A DNA stretch of 12,221 nt, taken from the NCBI GenBank assembly GCA_002309275.1, contig DBXL01000199.1, positions 43,553 through 55,773 of the forward strand, read 5' to 3'. This document shows, piece by piece, positions 1-7,371 of this stretch (its first letter is position 1; each line of letters opens with the position of its first letter). Under the pieces are notes generated by a model. That model was not told the origin of the DNA. It searched no databases and saw nothing but the letters and a program-made list of their open reading frames with translations. This DNA is from Ruminococcaceae bacterium UBA1213. GTDB lineage: Bacteria > Bacillota > Clostridia > Oscillospirales > Acutalibacteraceae. The translations under genes and the position numbers were made by a program.

Positions 1-156
1 GGCTCAGGAGGAGGCACTGTCTTTTCAAGCGTCACCTTCGGCTCAGGAGGAGGCACTGCCTTTTCAAGCGTCACCTTCGGCTCAGGAGGAGGCACTGCCT
101 TTTCAGGAATTACTTTCGGTTCGGGAGACGTCACCGCCCTCTCAGGTGATATTTTT
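1..156 (-). repeat. 39-bp tandem repeat coding for a 13-residue Pro-rich unit
   Basis: Units lie at 1-39, 40-78 and 79-117, with a diverged fourth at 118-156. The first two differ at one base; the third changes in its right third (ggaattac instead of agcgtcac). The length is a multiple of three and the reading frame is kept, so each unit adds EKAVPPPEPKVTL to the protein. The array probably continues left of the window. Confidence 0.9.
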
Positions 157-926
157 GGCACTTTCGGCTGTTCCTCAACGACATTTTTGGGAGAATTGCT
201 TCTCGGCTTGACAGCCACTTTTTTAGGCACGACAATTTTTTTCTTGCGTTCCGTCACGGCAGGCGGTACATCTTTTTCGGGAACATATTCATCTATAAAG
301 AAATCATTGAAGGAGCATTGCTTTTTTGATGTATCCGCATCCGTTCTGAAATGTATCTGCATATTTTCGGGGATAACGGAAAAATGCTCTTTATCGCCAT
401 GTGCATTCTCGCCTGTCATTTTATACTGCATTTGTGACTGCATGAGCATAGCATAAGTATCACCGTTTTCCGCAACAGGTATGCCCGTCTGCATTTGCAG
501 ATTTCTCGGTACAGCAAAACTTCCGTGATAATGCCTTATCCCCTCCGGCATTTTTATGTCTTCTATCTGCATTTGGTCACTGAAGCCTATCGGAGGCAGT
601 TCGGGAGTATCGGCATCGAGAAGTTCAAGCGGATCGGCTGCCTGTATGCTCGGAAGCGGTTTCCGGTTGAAATATTCGGGATCTATCTCACCTTTTGGTA
701 TTTCCGAATGTTCCTTTGCCCCTATCGGCGGAAGGTATGATTCCGGATCATCATCGGGAACTTCGGGAGTAATACTGAATCCACTGCTTTCCTGTTCCTC
801 CTGCTGACGGGCAATCTCATCAAGTGAAAAGTGTTTTGGTGCAGAACTGTCTATCCTGTTTCCGCAGTTCAGGCAGAACTTGCTTTCATTAGGTACGGTA
901 GCACCGCATTTTTCGCATTTTAACAT
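1..926 (-). CDS. Zinc-ribbon protein with Pro-rich repeat tail (partial, 3' end off the left edge)
   Basis: Reading leftward from ATG at 926-924, the frame stays open for 308 codons to the window edge. The start is set by GAGG at 938-935, 8 nt upstream, and a consensus promoter before that. The N-terminus MLKCEKCGATVPNESKFC has two CxxC knuckles (C4/C7 and C18/C21), typical of the short zinc-ribbon domain that starts many Firmicute proteins. The middle (about 25-222) is acidic, Pro/Met/Gln-rich and has no fold I recognise. A basic Lys/Arg/Pro stretch follows at about 223-240. From about residue 270 a 13-residue unit (EKAVPPPEPKVTL) repeats to the edge. No transmembrane segment or signal peptide is visible, so it is probably cytoplasmic. 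The zinc ribbon is confident; the function is unknown. The right-edge gene has the same overall plan. Confidence 0.85.
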   Translation of the reverse strand, partial: MLKCEKCGATVPNESKFCLNCGNRIDSSAPKHFSLDEIARQQEEQESSGFSITPEVPDDDPESYLPPIGAKEHSEIPKGEIDPEYFNRKPLPSIQAADPLELLDADTPELPPIGFSDQMQIEDIKMPEGIRHYHGSFAVPRNLQMQTGIPVAENGDTYAMLMQSQMQYKMTGENAHGDKEHFSVIPENMQIHFRTDADTSKKQCSFNDFFIDEYVPEKDVPPAVTERKKKIVVPKKVAVKPRSNSPKNVVEEQPKVPKISPERAVTSPEPKVIPEKAVPPPEPKVTLEKAVPPPEPKVTLEKTVPPPE

Positions 927-983
927 GGTCAATTCCTCGTTTTTTGTTTCATGGATCATAAAATAATACTATTTACCATATTA

Positions 984-1012
984 AGTATAGTTTATGATAA
1001 GGTTTTTGTCAA
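984..1012 (-). promoter_or_regulatory. Consensus sigma-A-type promoter for the left zinc-ribbon gene
   Basis: On the minus strand, TTGACA (1012-1007) and TATACT (989-984) are separated by exactly 17 nt. Transcription would start near 977, giving a leader of about 50 nt before the ATG at 926. One mismatch to consensus in total makes this one of the best promoters in the window. Confidence 0.8.
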
Positions 1013-1051
1013 CTTCAATAAGAACTTATTTTTAAATTTTTTATGAAATGC

Positions 1052-1080
1052 TTGTTAAATAAAAACTTTTCGTATATAAT
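1052..1080 (+). promoter_or_regulatory. Promoter for the 220-aa Cys protein
   Basis: TTGTTA (1052-1057) and TATAAT (1075-1080) with a 17-nt spacer predict a transcript start near 1087. This decides the start of the gene: the in-frame ATG at 1043 lies upstream of the predicted transcript, so translation should begin at 1124. Confidence 0.75.
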
Positions 1081-1123
1081 GTATTTATGTTTATTTTTGA
1101 TTGGCAGAAAGGAATCGTTTTTT

Positions 1124-1786
1124 ATGGAATTTTATGAAACAACTCTCAAAGGCATGAAAAAACTTCTCAGCGATTTCAATGAAGACAAGTATGCAGACAT
1201 CGTGCAGAACTGTCTTGAAAAGTGGCAGGCTCACAAAGATGTAGAATGTATGCTTTCGGAGTTCTCCGACACAGGCAAATTCAGGGCTTTTAAATTCAAT
1301 CCCGCTGATTTTTCCTCACCTGAACAGGCTTTATGGACAAATCAGCTTTTCGGCGGACTTGTCGCTATGATGATACGTCTTGGCAGTCTGATACTGCAAG
1401 GGCACTCTGTCGGCATAGACTTTATCAGAAGCAATTTCGGACATTCTTCGGAAATTCTTACAGGCTTCAAATGCACGTCATGCGGAAGATTTTACACTTC
1501 CTCTCTTGACATAGAAAAATTCATCTCCATGCCGATGATTGCCAAAGGCATTACAGACGGTCTGGAAAAGAAAAATCTTGATGATGAAATAGACAGGATT
1601 ATGTCCATGTCCTCCCCGCAGATAGAAAAAGAGAGAAATAAAACAAAACTCCGCTGTGTGAATACCAATATTCTCATCTCTGACGGCAGACCGACTTTCT
1701 GCACATCATGCGGAAACAAAAAAATTGCACCGTGCAGATTTCTCAAAAGCGTAAAGGAACCGGTATTTGTTCCGCTCAATTCTTAA
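1124..1786 (+). CDS. Hypothetical protein with two CxxC pairs
   Basis: A 220-aa protein starting MEFYETTLKG. I chose ATG 1124 because AGAAAGGA (1106-1113) sits 10 nt upstream and the promoter excludes the longer in-frame start at 1043. CTSC occurs twice, at residues 117-120 and 193-196, with further cysteines at 178 and 204. This suggests one zinc site formed by two distant knuckles around an alpha-helical insert (about 128-176). The N-terminal 110 residues look helical, with a mildly hydrophobic stretch at about 76-92 (FGGLVAMMIRLGSLIL) too weak to call a membrane segment. No signal peptide. The lipoprotein gene follows 49 bp later on the same strand and may be cotranscribed. I do not recognise the family and assign no function. 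Confidence 0.8.
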   Translation: MEFYETTLKGMKKLLSDFNEDKYADIVQNCLEKWQAHKDVECMLSEFSDTGKFRAFKFNPADFSSPEQALWTNQLFGGLVAMMIRLGSLILQGHSVGIDFIRSNFGHSSEILTGFKCTSCGRFYTSSLDIEKFISMPMIAKGITDGLEKKNLDDEIDRIMSMSSPQIEKERNKTKLRCVNTNILISDGRPTFCTSCGNKKIAPCRFLKSVKEPVFVPLNS

Positions 1787-1808
1787 ATACCGCCCCTATG
1801 GGCTGTAT
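1787..1808 (+). other. Weak intergenic stem-loop
   Basis: ATAC-c-GCCC pairs with GGGC-t-GTAT around the loop CTAT (1796-1799): 8 paired bases and one mismatch, directly after the stop codon at 1784-1786. No T-tract follows, so a strong intrinsic terminator is unlikely. It may attenuate transcription or protect mRNA ends between the two genes. Confidence 0.35.
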
Positions 1809-1835
1809 ATATATTTATAAAGGAGAGATTTTGAA

Positions 1836-2744
1836 ATGAAAAAAAGATTATCCGTACTGCTGATAGGCTCACTCGTTGCCATATCGCTTGCAGGCTGTTC
1901 GGGAACAAATGCACCTTCCGAAACTCCTGCTCCCGGTGAGAGTACAACAGAAAGCTCCGTTCAGTCAGAACAGGCATCAACCGAAAATTCCAAAAAAACT
2001 GATGAAAAGTCATCAACAGCAGGTGAAAATTCAAAAACAGCAGACGTTTCCGAAAAAGAACAAAGTACAGAAAATCCCGCTGAAAGCAATCCTTCAACCC
2101 CTGCCGAACAGTCTGAAACAGCCGTTTCACAAGACGAAGAGGACATGGGACCAAAAGAAGGTGACATCATTGTTGATGAAAATGGCAATGAGTATGTCTA
2201 TCATGAGGACAGTTCCATCACGCCTGTTGGAGAAAATTCCACTCCCGTTGCCTCCGATGTTCCAACACAGGAAGAATCCACCAAATATCTTGACGTTACA
2301 TATACCCCCATTGATGTAAAGGATTCCAATGTTGACAGCGGTGCCATAAACATGAGCAACCCGAAATATTATCTTCTTTCCAGCACTGCCGAACTCAAGG
2401 ACTTTTTAAACAATTATGAAAAGACTTTTTCTCTGAATGACGTTGAAAACGGCGTGCCGTTTGATACCCTTGCGGAAAAATTTGATGACACATACTTTGA
2501 ATTCATGTCAGTAGTGGTTATCCCCGTTCAGTATGACAAAAACACGGAAACAGAAGTAGGCACTATCACTATCGAGGGCAATGACTATGTAATAGAAGTA
2601 TGCACACAGCCTGCCGAAAAACAGGAAGATTTAAATACCTTGTGCTTTGTGGTACAGACCAATAAATCGGACATGGAAGGCAAAGATATAATGATAAGAG
2701 TTGTCGAAGAAGATACCGTTGAAGAAATTGAAGAAGAAATATAA
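1836..2744 (+). CDS. Secreted lipoprotein with Ser/Thr/Glu-rich linker
   Basis: A 302-aa protein with a clear lipoprotein signal: basic start MKKR, hydrophobic core, and lipobox LAGC with C21 as the predicted lipidated cysteine. AGGAGAG (1821-1827) is 8 nt before the ATG. Residues 22-150 are a low-complexity Ser/Thr/Glu/Pro linker, probably spanning the cell wall. The C-terminal part (about 150-295) looks folded: predicted order is a helix (AELKDFLNNYEKTF), a D-D-x-Y-F segment, then beta strands (SVVVIPVQ, TITIEGNDYVIEV, CFVVQTN, DIMIRVV). This order resembles clostridial lipoproteins with PrcB_C-like domains, but the match is by eye and weak. It ends in an acidic EEIEEEI tail. The membrane anchor is confident; the function is unknown. 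Confidence 0.88.
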   Translation: MKKRLSVLLIGSLVAISLAGCSGTNAPSETPAPGESTTESSVQSEQASTENSKKTDEKSSTAGENSKTADVSEKEQSTENPAESNPSTPAEQSETAVSQDEEDMGPKEGDIIVDENGNEYVYHEDSSITPVGENSTPVASDVPTQEESTKYLDVTYTPIDVKDSNVDSGAINMSNPKYYLLSSTAELKDFLNNYEKTFSLNDVENGVPFDTLAEKFDDTYFEFMSVVVIPVQYDKNTETEVGTITIEGNDYVIEVCTQPAEKQEDLNTLCFVVQTNKSDMEGKDIMIRVVEEDTVEEIEEEI

Positions 2745-2763
2745 ATTTTTTGTGTTTTAGGTG

Positions 2764-2793
2764 TTGTAAAAATTATTATTTGTGTGTTATAAT
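2764..2793 (+). promoter_or_regulatory. secA promoter (extended -10)
   Basis: TTGTAA (2764-2769), an 18-nt spacer and TATAAT (2788-2793), preceded by TG one base upstream (TGtTATAAT), which makes an extended -10. Predicted start near 2800 leaves about 27 nt of leader with the ribosome site GAGGTGA (2812-2818) 8 nt before the secA ATG. Confidence 0.7.
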
Positions 2794-2826
2794 AAAGAGG
2801 ATTTTTTATATGAGGTGAACTGACCA

Positions 2827-5800
2827 ATGGGATTTAAATCATGGTTCAACGGAAGAAACAGCCGTCGTGAACTGAAAAAAATACAGCCCTTAGTAAATAA
2901 GGTGCTTGAACTCGAAGAAAAATATCAGAAATATTCTGATGAAGAACTCCGCTCTGAAACTGCACGTTTCAAAGCAATGTTTGAAGGCATTGACGACAAG
3001 AAAAAGAAGGATATTATCCTTGATGAAATTCTGCCTGAAGCATTCGCAGTATGCCGTGAAGCATCATGGCGTGTGCTTGGAATGAAACACTTCCCTGTGC
3101 AGATTATCGGCGGTATTATCCTCCACAGAGGTCGTATCAGCGAAATGAAAACAGGTGAAGGTAAAACCCTCGTTGCAACCCTCCCTGCATATCTGAATGC
3201 CCTTGCCGGCGACGGTGTACACGTTGTTACCGTCAATGAATATCTTGCAAAGCGTGACGCTGAGTGGATGGGCAAAATTTACCGTTTTCTCGGCTTGACA
3301 GTAGGCATTCTTCAGCATGATTCAACGAATGATGAACGTAAGACCGCCTACAATTCCGACATCACTTATGCAACAAATAATGAACTCGGCTTTGACTATC
3401 TGCGTGACAACATGGTTGTCTATAAAGAAAACAAAGTGCAGAGAGGTCATAATTTTGCAATCGTCGATGAGGTTGACTCCATTCTTATAGATGAAGCCCG
3501 TACCCCTCTTATCATTTCAGGTCAGGGCGACAAGTCAACAGACCTTTATGAAAGAGCAGACGTTTTTGCAAAGTCCCTTAAATACGAAACTATCACAGAA
3601 ACAGATGCCAAAGAGGACAATGACGACCTCTATGTTGAAGAGGGCATTGACTACATTGTTGACGAAAAGGCAAAGACTGCTACCCTTACACCCATAGGCG
3701 TTAAAAAAGCAGAGGCTTTCTTTAATCTGGAAAATCTTACCGATCCTGAAAATATCACTATTCAGCATCATATCAACCAGGCTATCAAAGCTAATGGTGT
3801 TATGAAAAGGGATATTGAATATGTCGTCAATGAAAAAGGCGAAATTATCATCGTTGATGAGTTTACAGGTCGTTTGATGTACGGCAGACGTTATAATGAG
3901 GGACTTCATCAGGCTATCGAAGCAAAAGAGGGCGTTGCTGTACAGCGTGAAAGCAAAACGCTTGCTACCATCACTTTCCAGAACTTCTTCCGTCTTTACA
4001 GAAAGCTTTCCGGTATGACAGGTACTGCCATGACGGAGGAAACCGAGTTTTCAGAGATATATAAGCTTGATGTTATAGAGATTCCTACCAATAAGCCCAT
4101 TCAAAGAGTGGATTACCCCGATGTCATATTCAAGACTGAAAAAGGCAAATACATGGCTATGATAGAGGACATTATAGAGGCTAATCAGAAAGGTCAGCCT
4201 GTCCTTGTCGGCACTGTATCAATAGACAAGTCCGAGGCATTGAGTGCCCTGCTCAAAAAGAAAGGCATCAAGCACAATGTCCTCAATGCAAAGCTCCATG
4301 CAAAAGAAGCAGAAATTGTTGCACAGGCAGGTAAATTCGGTGCAGTCACGATTGCTACCAACATGGCAGGCCGTGGTACAGATATAAAGCTTGGCGGTAA
4401 TGATGAATTCCTTGCGGTAGCCGATATGCGTAAGCAGGGCTTTGACGAGGAACTTATCAATGAAGCTACAGGCTATGCCGAAACAGATAATGAAGATATT
4501 ATCAAAGCAAGGGAAACTTATAAAGCTCTCCTTGAAAAGTACAGACAGGAAATTGAAGTCGAGGCTGAAAAAGTGCGTAATGCAGGCGGTCTGTTCATCA
4601 TGGGTACAGAAAGGCATGAATCAAGACGTATTGACAATCAGCTCAGAGGTCGTTCAGGTCGTCAGGGAGACCCCGGTGCAAGCCGTTTCTACCTTTCGGC
4701 AGAGGACAGCCTGTTAAGACTTTTTGCAGGCGACAGAATTGCTCAAATCATGGATAAAATGCCCGGTGAAGAAGATACTCCTCTTGAAAGCGTGCTTCTT
4801 TCCAAGACCATCGAGAGTGCTCAGGCAAAGGTTGAAGGCAGAAACTTCAATATTCGTAAGAGCGTGCTTGAATTTGATGATGTCATGAATCATCAGCGTG
4901 AGATTATTTATACCCAGCGTGACCAGGTGCTTGACGGTGAAAATCTCCGTGATACCATTATCGGCATGATAAAGGACACCGTTTCAGGCATTGTTGCAGA
5001 ATATCTTCCCTATGAAGAAAAGGATAACTGGAACTTGAAAGGTCTGCGAGAGGCATTCAAGGGCTGGCTTGTCACAGATGATGACGATGAAACTGCCAAC
5101 TTCACGGAAGAAGACCTTGATAACCTTGAAAAAGAATATATTATCAACTCTCTCACTGAAAAAGCTGTCAATGAGTATGAAGAGAATGAAAAGCTCATAC
5201 CCGAAGAAACCATGCGTGAACTTGAAAGAGTTTATCTGCTCAAAAATGTGGATAACTACTGGATGGAACATATAGACGCTATGGAAGAACTCAAAAAAGG
5301 AATTCGTCTGCGTTCCTACGGTCAGCATGATCCGGTTGTTGAATACAGAATTGAAGGCTTTGATATGTTTGATGACATGATAAAATGTATCAGAGAAGAT
5401 ACGGTAAAGATTCTGATGGTAGTGCCGAAGCGTGTCAGCGAAAGACTGAAAGAGCAGGAAGAAATGGCTGCCAAACGTGATGAAATGCGTGACCTCGCCA
5501 TAAAGAGAGCGGCAAGCGGACGTGCAAGAGCTGCTGCACTTGCTGCCCTTCAGGCTCAGAGAGCTGCACAGGCTGCTGAACAGAGTGAAACAATCACAAC
5601 AGGCGTAACGATTGACGAAAACGGAGAACTGAGTGCAGAAGGCATTGTTACTCCGATTATTGCAGAGGACGAGCCTGAAACAAAACTTCCTGTAAAGAGT
5701 GCCGAAGAAATAGAAAAGGCTGAAAAGAAAAACTACTCTGAAGATGAGATTCAGAAAGCTGCGGGTAAATTCCTTGAGCGTGAGCAGGTTGCAAAACCCA

Positions 5801-5928
5801 CTTATACCAATCTTGACGGAGAGGATACTCCCCGTACCGTCATCAAAAAGAGCAAGGTCGGCAGAAATGATCCCTGTCCGTGCGGCAGCGGCAAAAAATA
5901 CAAAAATTGCTGCGGCAAAAATAAATAA
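2827..5928 (+). CDS. secA: Preprotein translocase ATPase SecA
   Basis: SecA is the cytoplasmic/membrane-peripheral motor that pushes unfolded preproteins through SecYEG using ATP. Visible signatures are Walker A MKTGEGKT (107-114), the DEAD-box variant DEVDSILIDEARTP (214-227), the preprotein cross-linking segment (about 230-370), TNMAGRGTDIKLGG (511-524), LRGRSGRQGDPG (606-617), the helical scaffold/wing region (about 620-870), and a C-terminal zinc tail CPCGSGKKYKNCC with C1017, C1019, C1028 and C1029. At 1033 aa it is longer than B. subtilis SecA (841) or E. coli SecA (901). The extra length comes from an insertion of about 60 residues in NBD2 (about 525-586), common in Clostridia, and a long Ala-rich then acidic linker (about 875-1010). 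It has its own promoter. The usual Firmicute neighbour prfB does not follow it here. Confidence 0.99.
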   Translation: MGFKSWFNGRNSRRELKKIQPLVNKVLELEEKYQKYSDEELRSETARFKAMFEGIDDKKKKDIILDEILPEAFAVCREASWRVLGMKHFPVQIIGGIILHRGRISEMKTGEGKTLVATLPAYLNALAGDGVHVVTVNEYLAKRDAEWMGKIYRFLGLTVGILQHDSTNDERKTAYNSDITYATNNELGFDYLRDNMVVYKENKVQRGHNFAIVDEVDSILIDEARTPLIISGQGDKSTDLYERADVFAKSLKYETITETDAKEDNDDLYVEEGIDYIVDEKAKTATLTPIGVKKAEAFFNLENLTDPENITIQHHINQAIKANGVMKRDIEYVVNEKGEIIIVDEFTGRLMYGRRYNEGLHQAIEAKEGVAVQRESKTLATITFQNFFRLYRKLSGMTGTAMTEETEFSEIYKLDVIEIPTNKPIQRVDYPDVIFKTEKGKYMAMIEDIIEANQKGQPVLVGTVSIDKSEALSALLKKKGIKHNVLNAKLHAKEAEIVAQAGKFGAVTIATNMAGRGTDIKLGGNDEFLAVADMRKQGFDEELINEATGYAETDNEDIIKARETYKALLEKYRQEIEVEAEKVRNAGGLFIMGTERHESRRIDNQLRGRSGRQGDPGASRFYLSAEDSLLRLFAGDRIAQIMDKMPGEEDTPLESVLLSKTIESAQAKVEGRNFNIRKSVLEFDDVMNHQREIIYTQRDQVLDGENLRDTIIGMIKDTVSGIVAEYLPYEEKDNWNLKGLREAFKGWLVTDDDDETANFTEEDLDNLEKEYIINSLTEKAVNEYEENEKLIPEETMRELERVYLLKNVDNYWMEHIDAMEELKKGIRLRSYGQHDPVVEYRIEGFDMFDDMIKCIREDTVKILMVVPKRVSERLKEQEEMAAKRDEMRDLAIKRAASGRARAAALAALQAQRAAQAAEQSETITTGVTIDENGELSAEGIVTPIIAEDEPETKLPVKSAEEIEKAEKKNYSEDEIQKAAGKFLEREQVAKPTYTNLDGEDTPRTVIKKSKVGRNDPCPCGSGKKYKNCCGKNK

Positions 5929-5932
5929 TCCC

Positions 5933-5949
5933 TATACAGGCGTTGTATA
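5933..5949 (+). other. Small AT-rich hairpin after secA
   Basis: TATACA (5933-5938) and TGTATA (5944-5949) form a perfect 6-bp inverted repeat around GGCGT. It has no following T-run and is AT-rich, so it does not look like a terminator. The next gene starts 58 bp after the secA stop and is probably cotranscribed. Confidence 0.3.
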
Positions 5950-5986
5950 ATAACTTTGACTATCACAGAAGGAGGTTTACGAAAAA

Positions 5987-6412
5987 ATGGATCTGGTCGA
6001 AAAATTCAGTCTGGCTTTGTCTGATTCCCTTGACTATCTCATAGACAAAAACAGAAAAAAAGCTCAGCTGAACAGAATTGAAGCCGTTATCAAGAATGAA
6101 ACGGAAATTCTTAACCGTGCCTATATCGCACTCGGCAAGCATTACTATAAAATGCTTGAAGGCAAGGCGGAAGAAACAGATGTTTCACAGATATGCGATG
6201 CCGTCAAGAGTGCAAAGCTCCGCCTTAAAAAAGCCAAAGCAAGATATGAGTATATCTTCAAATACGGCATTCCCACTCCCGGTATCAGAGATGATATTTC
6301 CGTTGCATCGTATCTTGATGACGACTACTACCCCGAAGAAAAAAAGTCTGCCAAAAAAACCGATACCGAAGATGAACAGGACATCACCATCGCCGTTCAC
6401 AAAAAACCTTGA
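5987..6412 (+). CDS. Small coiled-coil hypothetical protein
   Basis: A 141-aa protein with a strong ribosome site AGAAGGAGG (5967-5975). Residues 20-60 form a predicted amphipathic helix, with the pattern AQLNRIEAVIKNETEILNRA followed by YIALGKHYY. This fits a recurrent clostridial family in which a helix with LN.xI...E..I ends in Y..[IL]GK.YY. A second helix spans about 64-93. The C-terminus (about 105-141) is acidic then Lys-rich and probably disordered. No signal peptide or membrane segment. It follows secA closely in the same direction with no convincing terminator between them, so the two are probably coexpressed; this does not prove a role in export. Function unknown. Confidence 0.8.
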   Translation: MDLVEKFSLALSDSLDYLIDKNRKKAQLNRIEAVIKNETEILNRAYIALGKHYYKMLEGKAEETDVSQICDAVKSAKLRLKKAKARYEYIFKYGIPTPGIRDDISVASYLDDDYYPEEKKSAKKTDTEDEQDITIAVHKKP

Positions 6413-6417
6413 ATTCA

Positions 6418-6509
6418 GAGTGGAGAGTGAAGAGTGAAGAGTGGAGCTGTTTTCTCAAAAAGTGTAAAATATAACCGCTCCACTCTCCACTCCCAACACT
6501 CCACACTCC
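6418..6509. repeat. Heptanucleotide-repeat hairpin element
   Basis: The left arm is four tandem 7-mers: GAGTGGA, GAGTGAA, GAGTGAA, GAGTGGA (6418-6445). The right arm (6477-6509) is also 7-periodic (CACTCTC, CACTCCC, then ACACTCC twice). Bases 6432-6447 pair with 6477-6492 over 16 bp with one mismatch, leaving a 29-nt loop that begins TGTTTTCTC. The 7-nt period resembles the short tandemly repeated repetitive (STRR) sequences described in cyanobacteria; here it looks like a dispersed MITE-like or STRR-like element. There is no T-tract for a terminator. Confidence 0.75.
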
Positions 6510-6533
6510 ATATGTCACCGCTGACCGTAAAAT

Positions 6534-6554
6534 CAATTAGCAATGAGCAATGAT
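6534..6554. repeat. Three tandem heptamers of the CAATNAN type
   Basis: CAATTAG, CAATGAG and CAATGAT follow one another without a gap, 24 bp downstream of the first heptad element. They have the same 7-nt period but a different unit sequence, which suggests the process that makes these repeats acts on period rather than on one sequence. Confidence 0.6.
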
Positions 6555-6638
6555 TATGACGGCAGTAAATGACTTATCAAATTTTAAAAAAAATAATTCG
6601 CTGTATTTTAGATTGAAAACAGCAGGAGGTAATTTTTT

Positions 6639-7316
6639 ATGAAAGCTATTACATCAAAAGAGAAAAAGGAGATTAAAAACCAATCTCCCAAAAATGCAAG
6701 AAATGCAAGAAGTGAAAGCATCTATGAACTTTCGGCACTCGGACTGCTTACCGCAATATGCTTTATCATGTGCTTTACGCCCATAGGCTATATCAAAACA
6801 CCTGTTTTGAGTATCACTTTGATGACAGTACCGGTAATCATCTCCGCCACAGTGCTTAAGCCCCGTGATTCCGCTATTATAGGCGGTATCTTTGGAATTA
6901 CCAGCTTTATACAGGCTGTTTCGGGAATGAGTGCATTGACGGGTGCCTTGTTTCAGTTGAATCCTTTCTTTACTTTCATTTTGTGCGTAGTACCGAGAGT
7001 GATGGAAGGCTGGCTCGGCGGTCTTATTTTTCAGGGCGTCAAGAAAATTGATAAAACTAATTTTATATCTTATGCAGTGGGAAGTCTTTCCGTGCCTCTG
7101 CTGAATACCCTTTTCTTTATGAGTGCATTGTTCATTCTTTTTTATAATTCTGAACCCATACAGAATATTGCAAGTGACAAGGGTGCAGACAACGTATTTG
7201 CCCTTTTTACTGCAATGGTAGGTGTGCAGGCACTCATTGAAGCGGGAATTTGTTTTGCAATAGGTACAGCTGTTTCTAAGGCTCTTGCGGTTGCACTGAA
7301 AAAAGTTAAAAAGTAA
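6639..7316 (+). CDS. ECF transporter S component (substrate-binding membrane subunit)
   Basis: A 225-aa integral membrane protein with about six hydrophobic segments (near 31-50, 57-74, 78-97, 103-132, 145-170 and 187-218) after a basic N-terminus of about 25 residues. The arrangement PIGYIKTPVLSITLMTVPVI followed by LKPRDSAIIGGIFGITSF is typical of the ECF_trnsprt family of vitamin-binding S subunits, which work with the shared EcfA/EcfA'/EcfT module. The small-residue run ALGLLTA (33-39) in the first helix is in the place where S components contact EcfT. It does not look like BioY, although birA lies downstream. Related clostridial genes are often assigned to pantothenate, but I cannot fix the substrate from sequence. 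AGGAGG (6624-6629) is 9 nt before the ATG. A terminator follows it. Confidence 0.85.
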   Translation: MKAITSKEKKEIKNQSPKNARNARSESIYELSALGLLTAICFIMCFTPIGYIKTPVLSITLMTVPVIISATVLKPRDSAIIGGIFGITSFIQAVSGMSALTGALFQLNPFFTFILCVVPRVMEGWLGGLIFQGVKKIDKTNFISYAVGSLSVPLLNTLFFMSALFILFYNSEPIQNIASDKGADNVFALFTAMVGVQALIEAGICFAIGTAVSKALAVALKKVKK

Positions 7317-7322
7317 TATGAA

Positions 7323-7358
7323 AAGCGGAATACTCAAAAAATGTTCCGCTTGATTTTT
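7323..7358 (+). terminator. Intrinsic terminator after the ECF gene
   Basis: AAGCGGAA (7323-7330) pairs perfectly with TTCCGCTT (7344-7351), extendable by a T-G and an A-T pair, with a 9-nt loop. GATTTTT follows. The T-tract is short and offset by GA, so some readthrough into the next gene, whose start is only 14 bp further on, is likely. Confidence 0.7.
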
Positions 7359-7371
7359 GGGGGAGAGTAAA

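Larger units (their letters stand above)
6413..6638. other. Intergenic region with heptad repeats and no gene
   Basis: 226 bp without a convincing ORF. It holds the heptanucleotide hairpin element (6418-6509), a second short heptad run (6534-6554), an AT-rich stretch (6566-6600) and the ribosome site AGGAGG (6624-6629) of the next gene. I found no convincing -35/-10 pair and no recognisable riboswitch. Confidence 0.6.

Noticed and set aside
1..117. CRISPR array
   Set aside because: The 39-bp units follow each other without variable spacers and keep a reading frame, so they are coding repeats. The same holds for 11986-12221.
187..807. Plus-strand ORFs opposite the left zinc-ribbon gene
   Set aside because: They are antisense to a long open frame with a promoter, ribosome site and zinc ribbon, and show no domain.
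1043..1123. Longer start for the 220-aa protein at ATG 1043
   Set aside because: A good promoter (TTGTTA-17-TATAAT) lies inside this stretch, so 1043 would be upstream of the transcript start. ATG 1124 has its own ribosome site.
3535..4617. Minus-strand ORFs inside secA
   Set aside because: They are antisense shadows of a highly conserved gene, with no start context.
6432..6492. Heptad hairpin as an intrinsic terminator
   Set aside because: The stem is strong, but no T-tract follows on the plus strand, and the loop of 29 nt is too long for a typical terminator.
6413..6638. Riboswitch or BirA operator upstream of the ECF gene
   Set aside because: No recognisable aptamer motif and no TTGTWAAC-type inverted repeat of the BirA kind was found here or elsewhere in the window.
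6639..7316. BioY biotin transporter, suggested by nearby birA
   Set aside because: The first helices do not show the BioY pattern. The protein fits the broader ECF_trnsprt S-component family instead.
6654..7337. 227-aa minus-strand ORF opposite the ECF gene
   Set aside because: It mirrors the codon pattern of a recognisable membrane protein, is rich in His/Tyr/Cys with no domain, and has no ribosome site.
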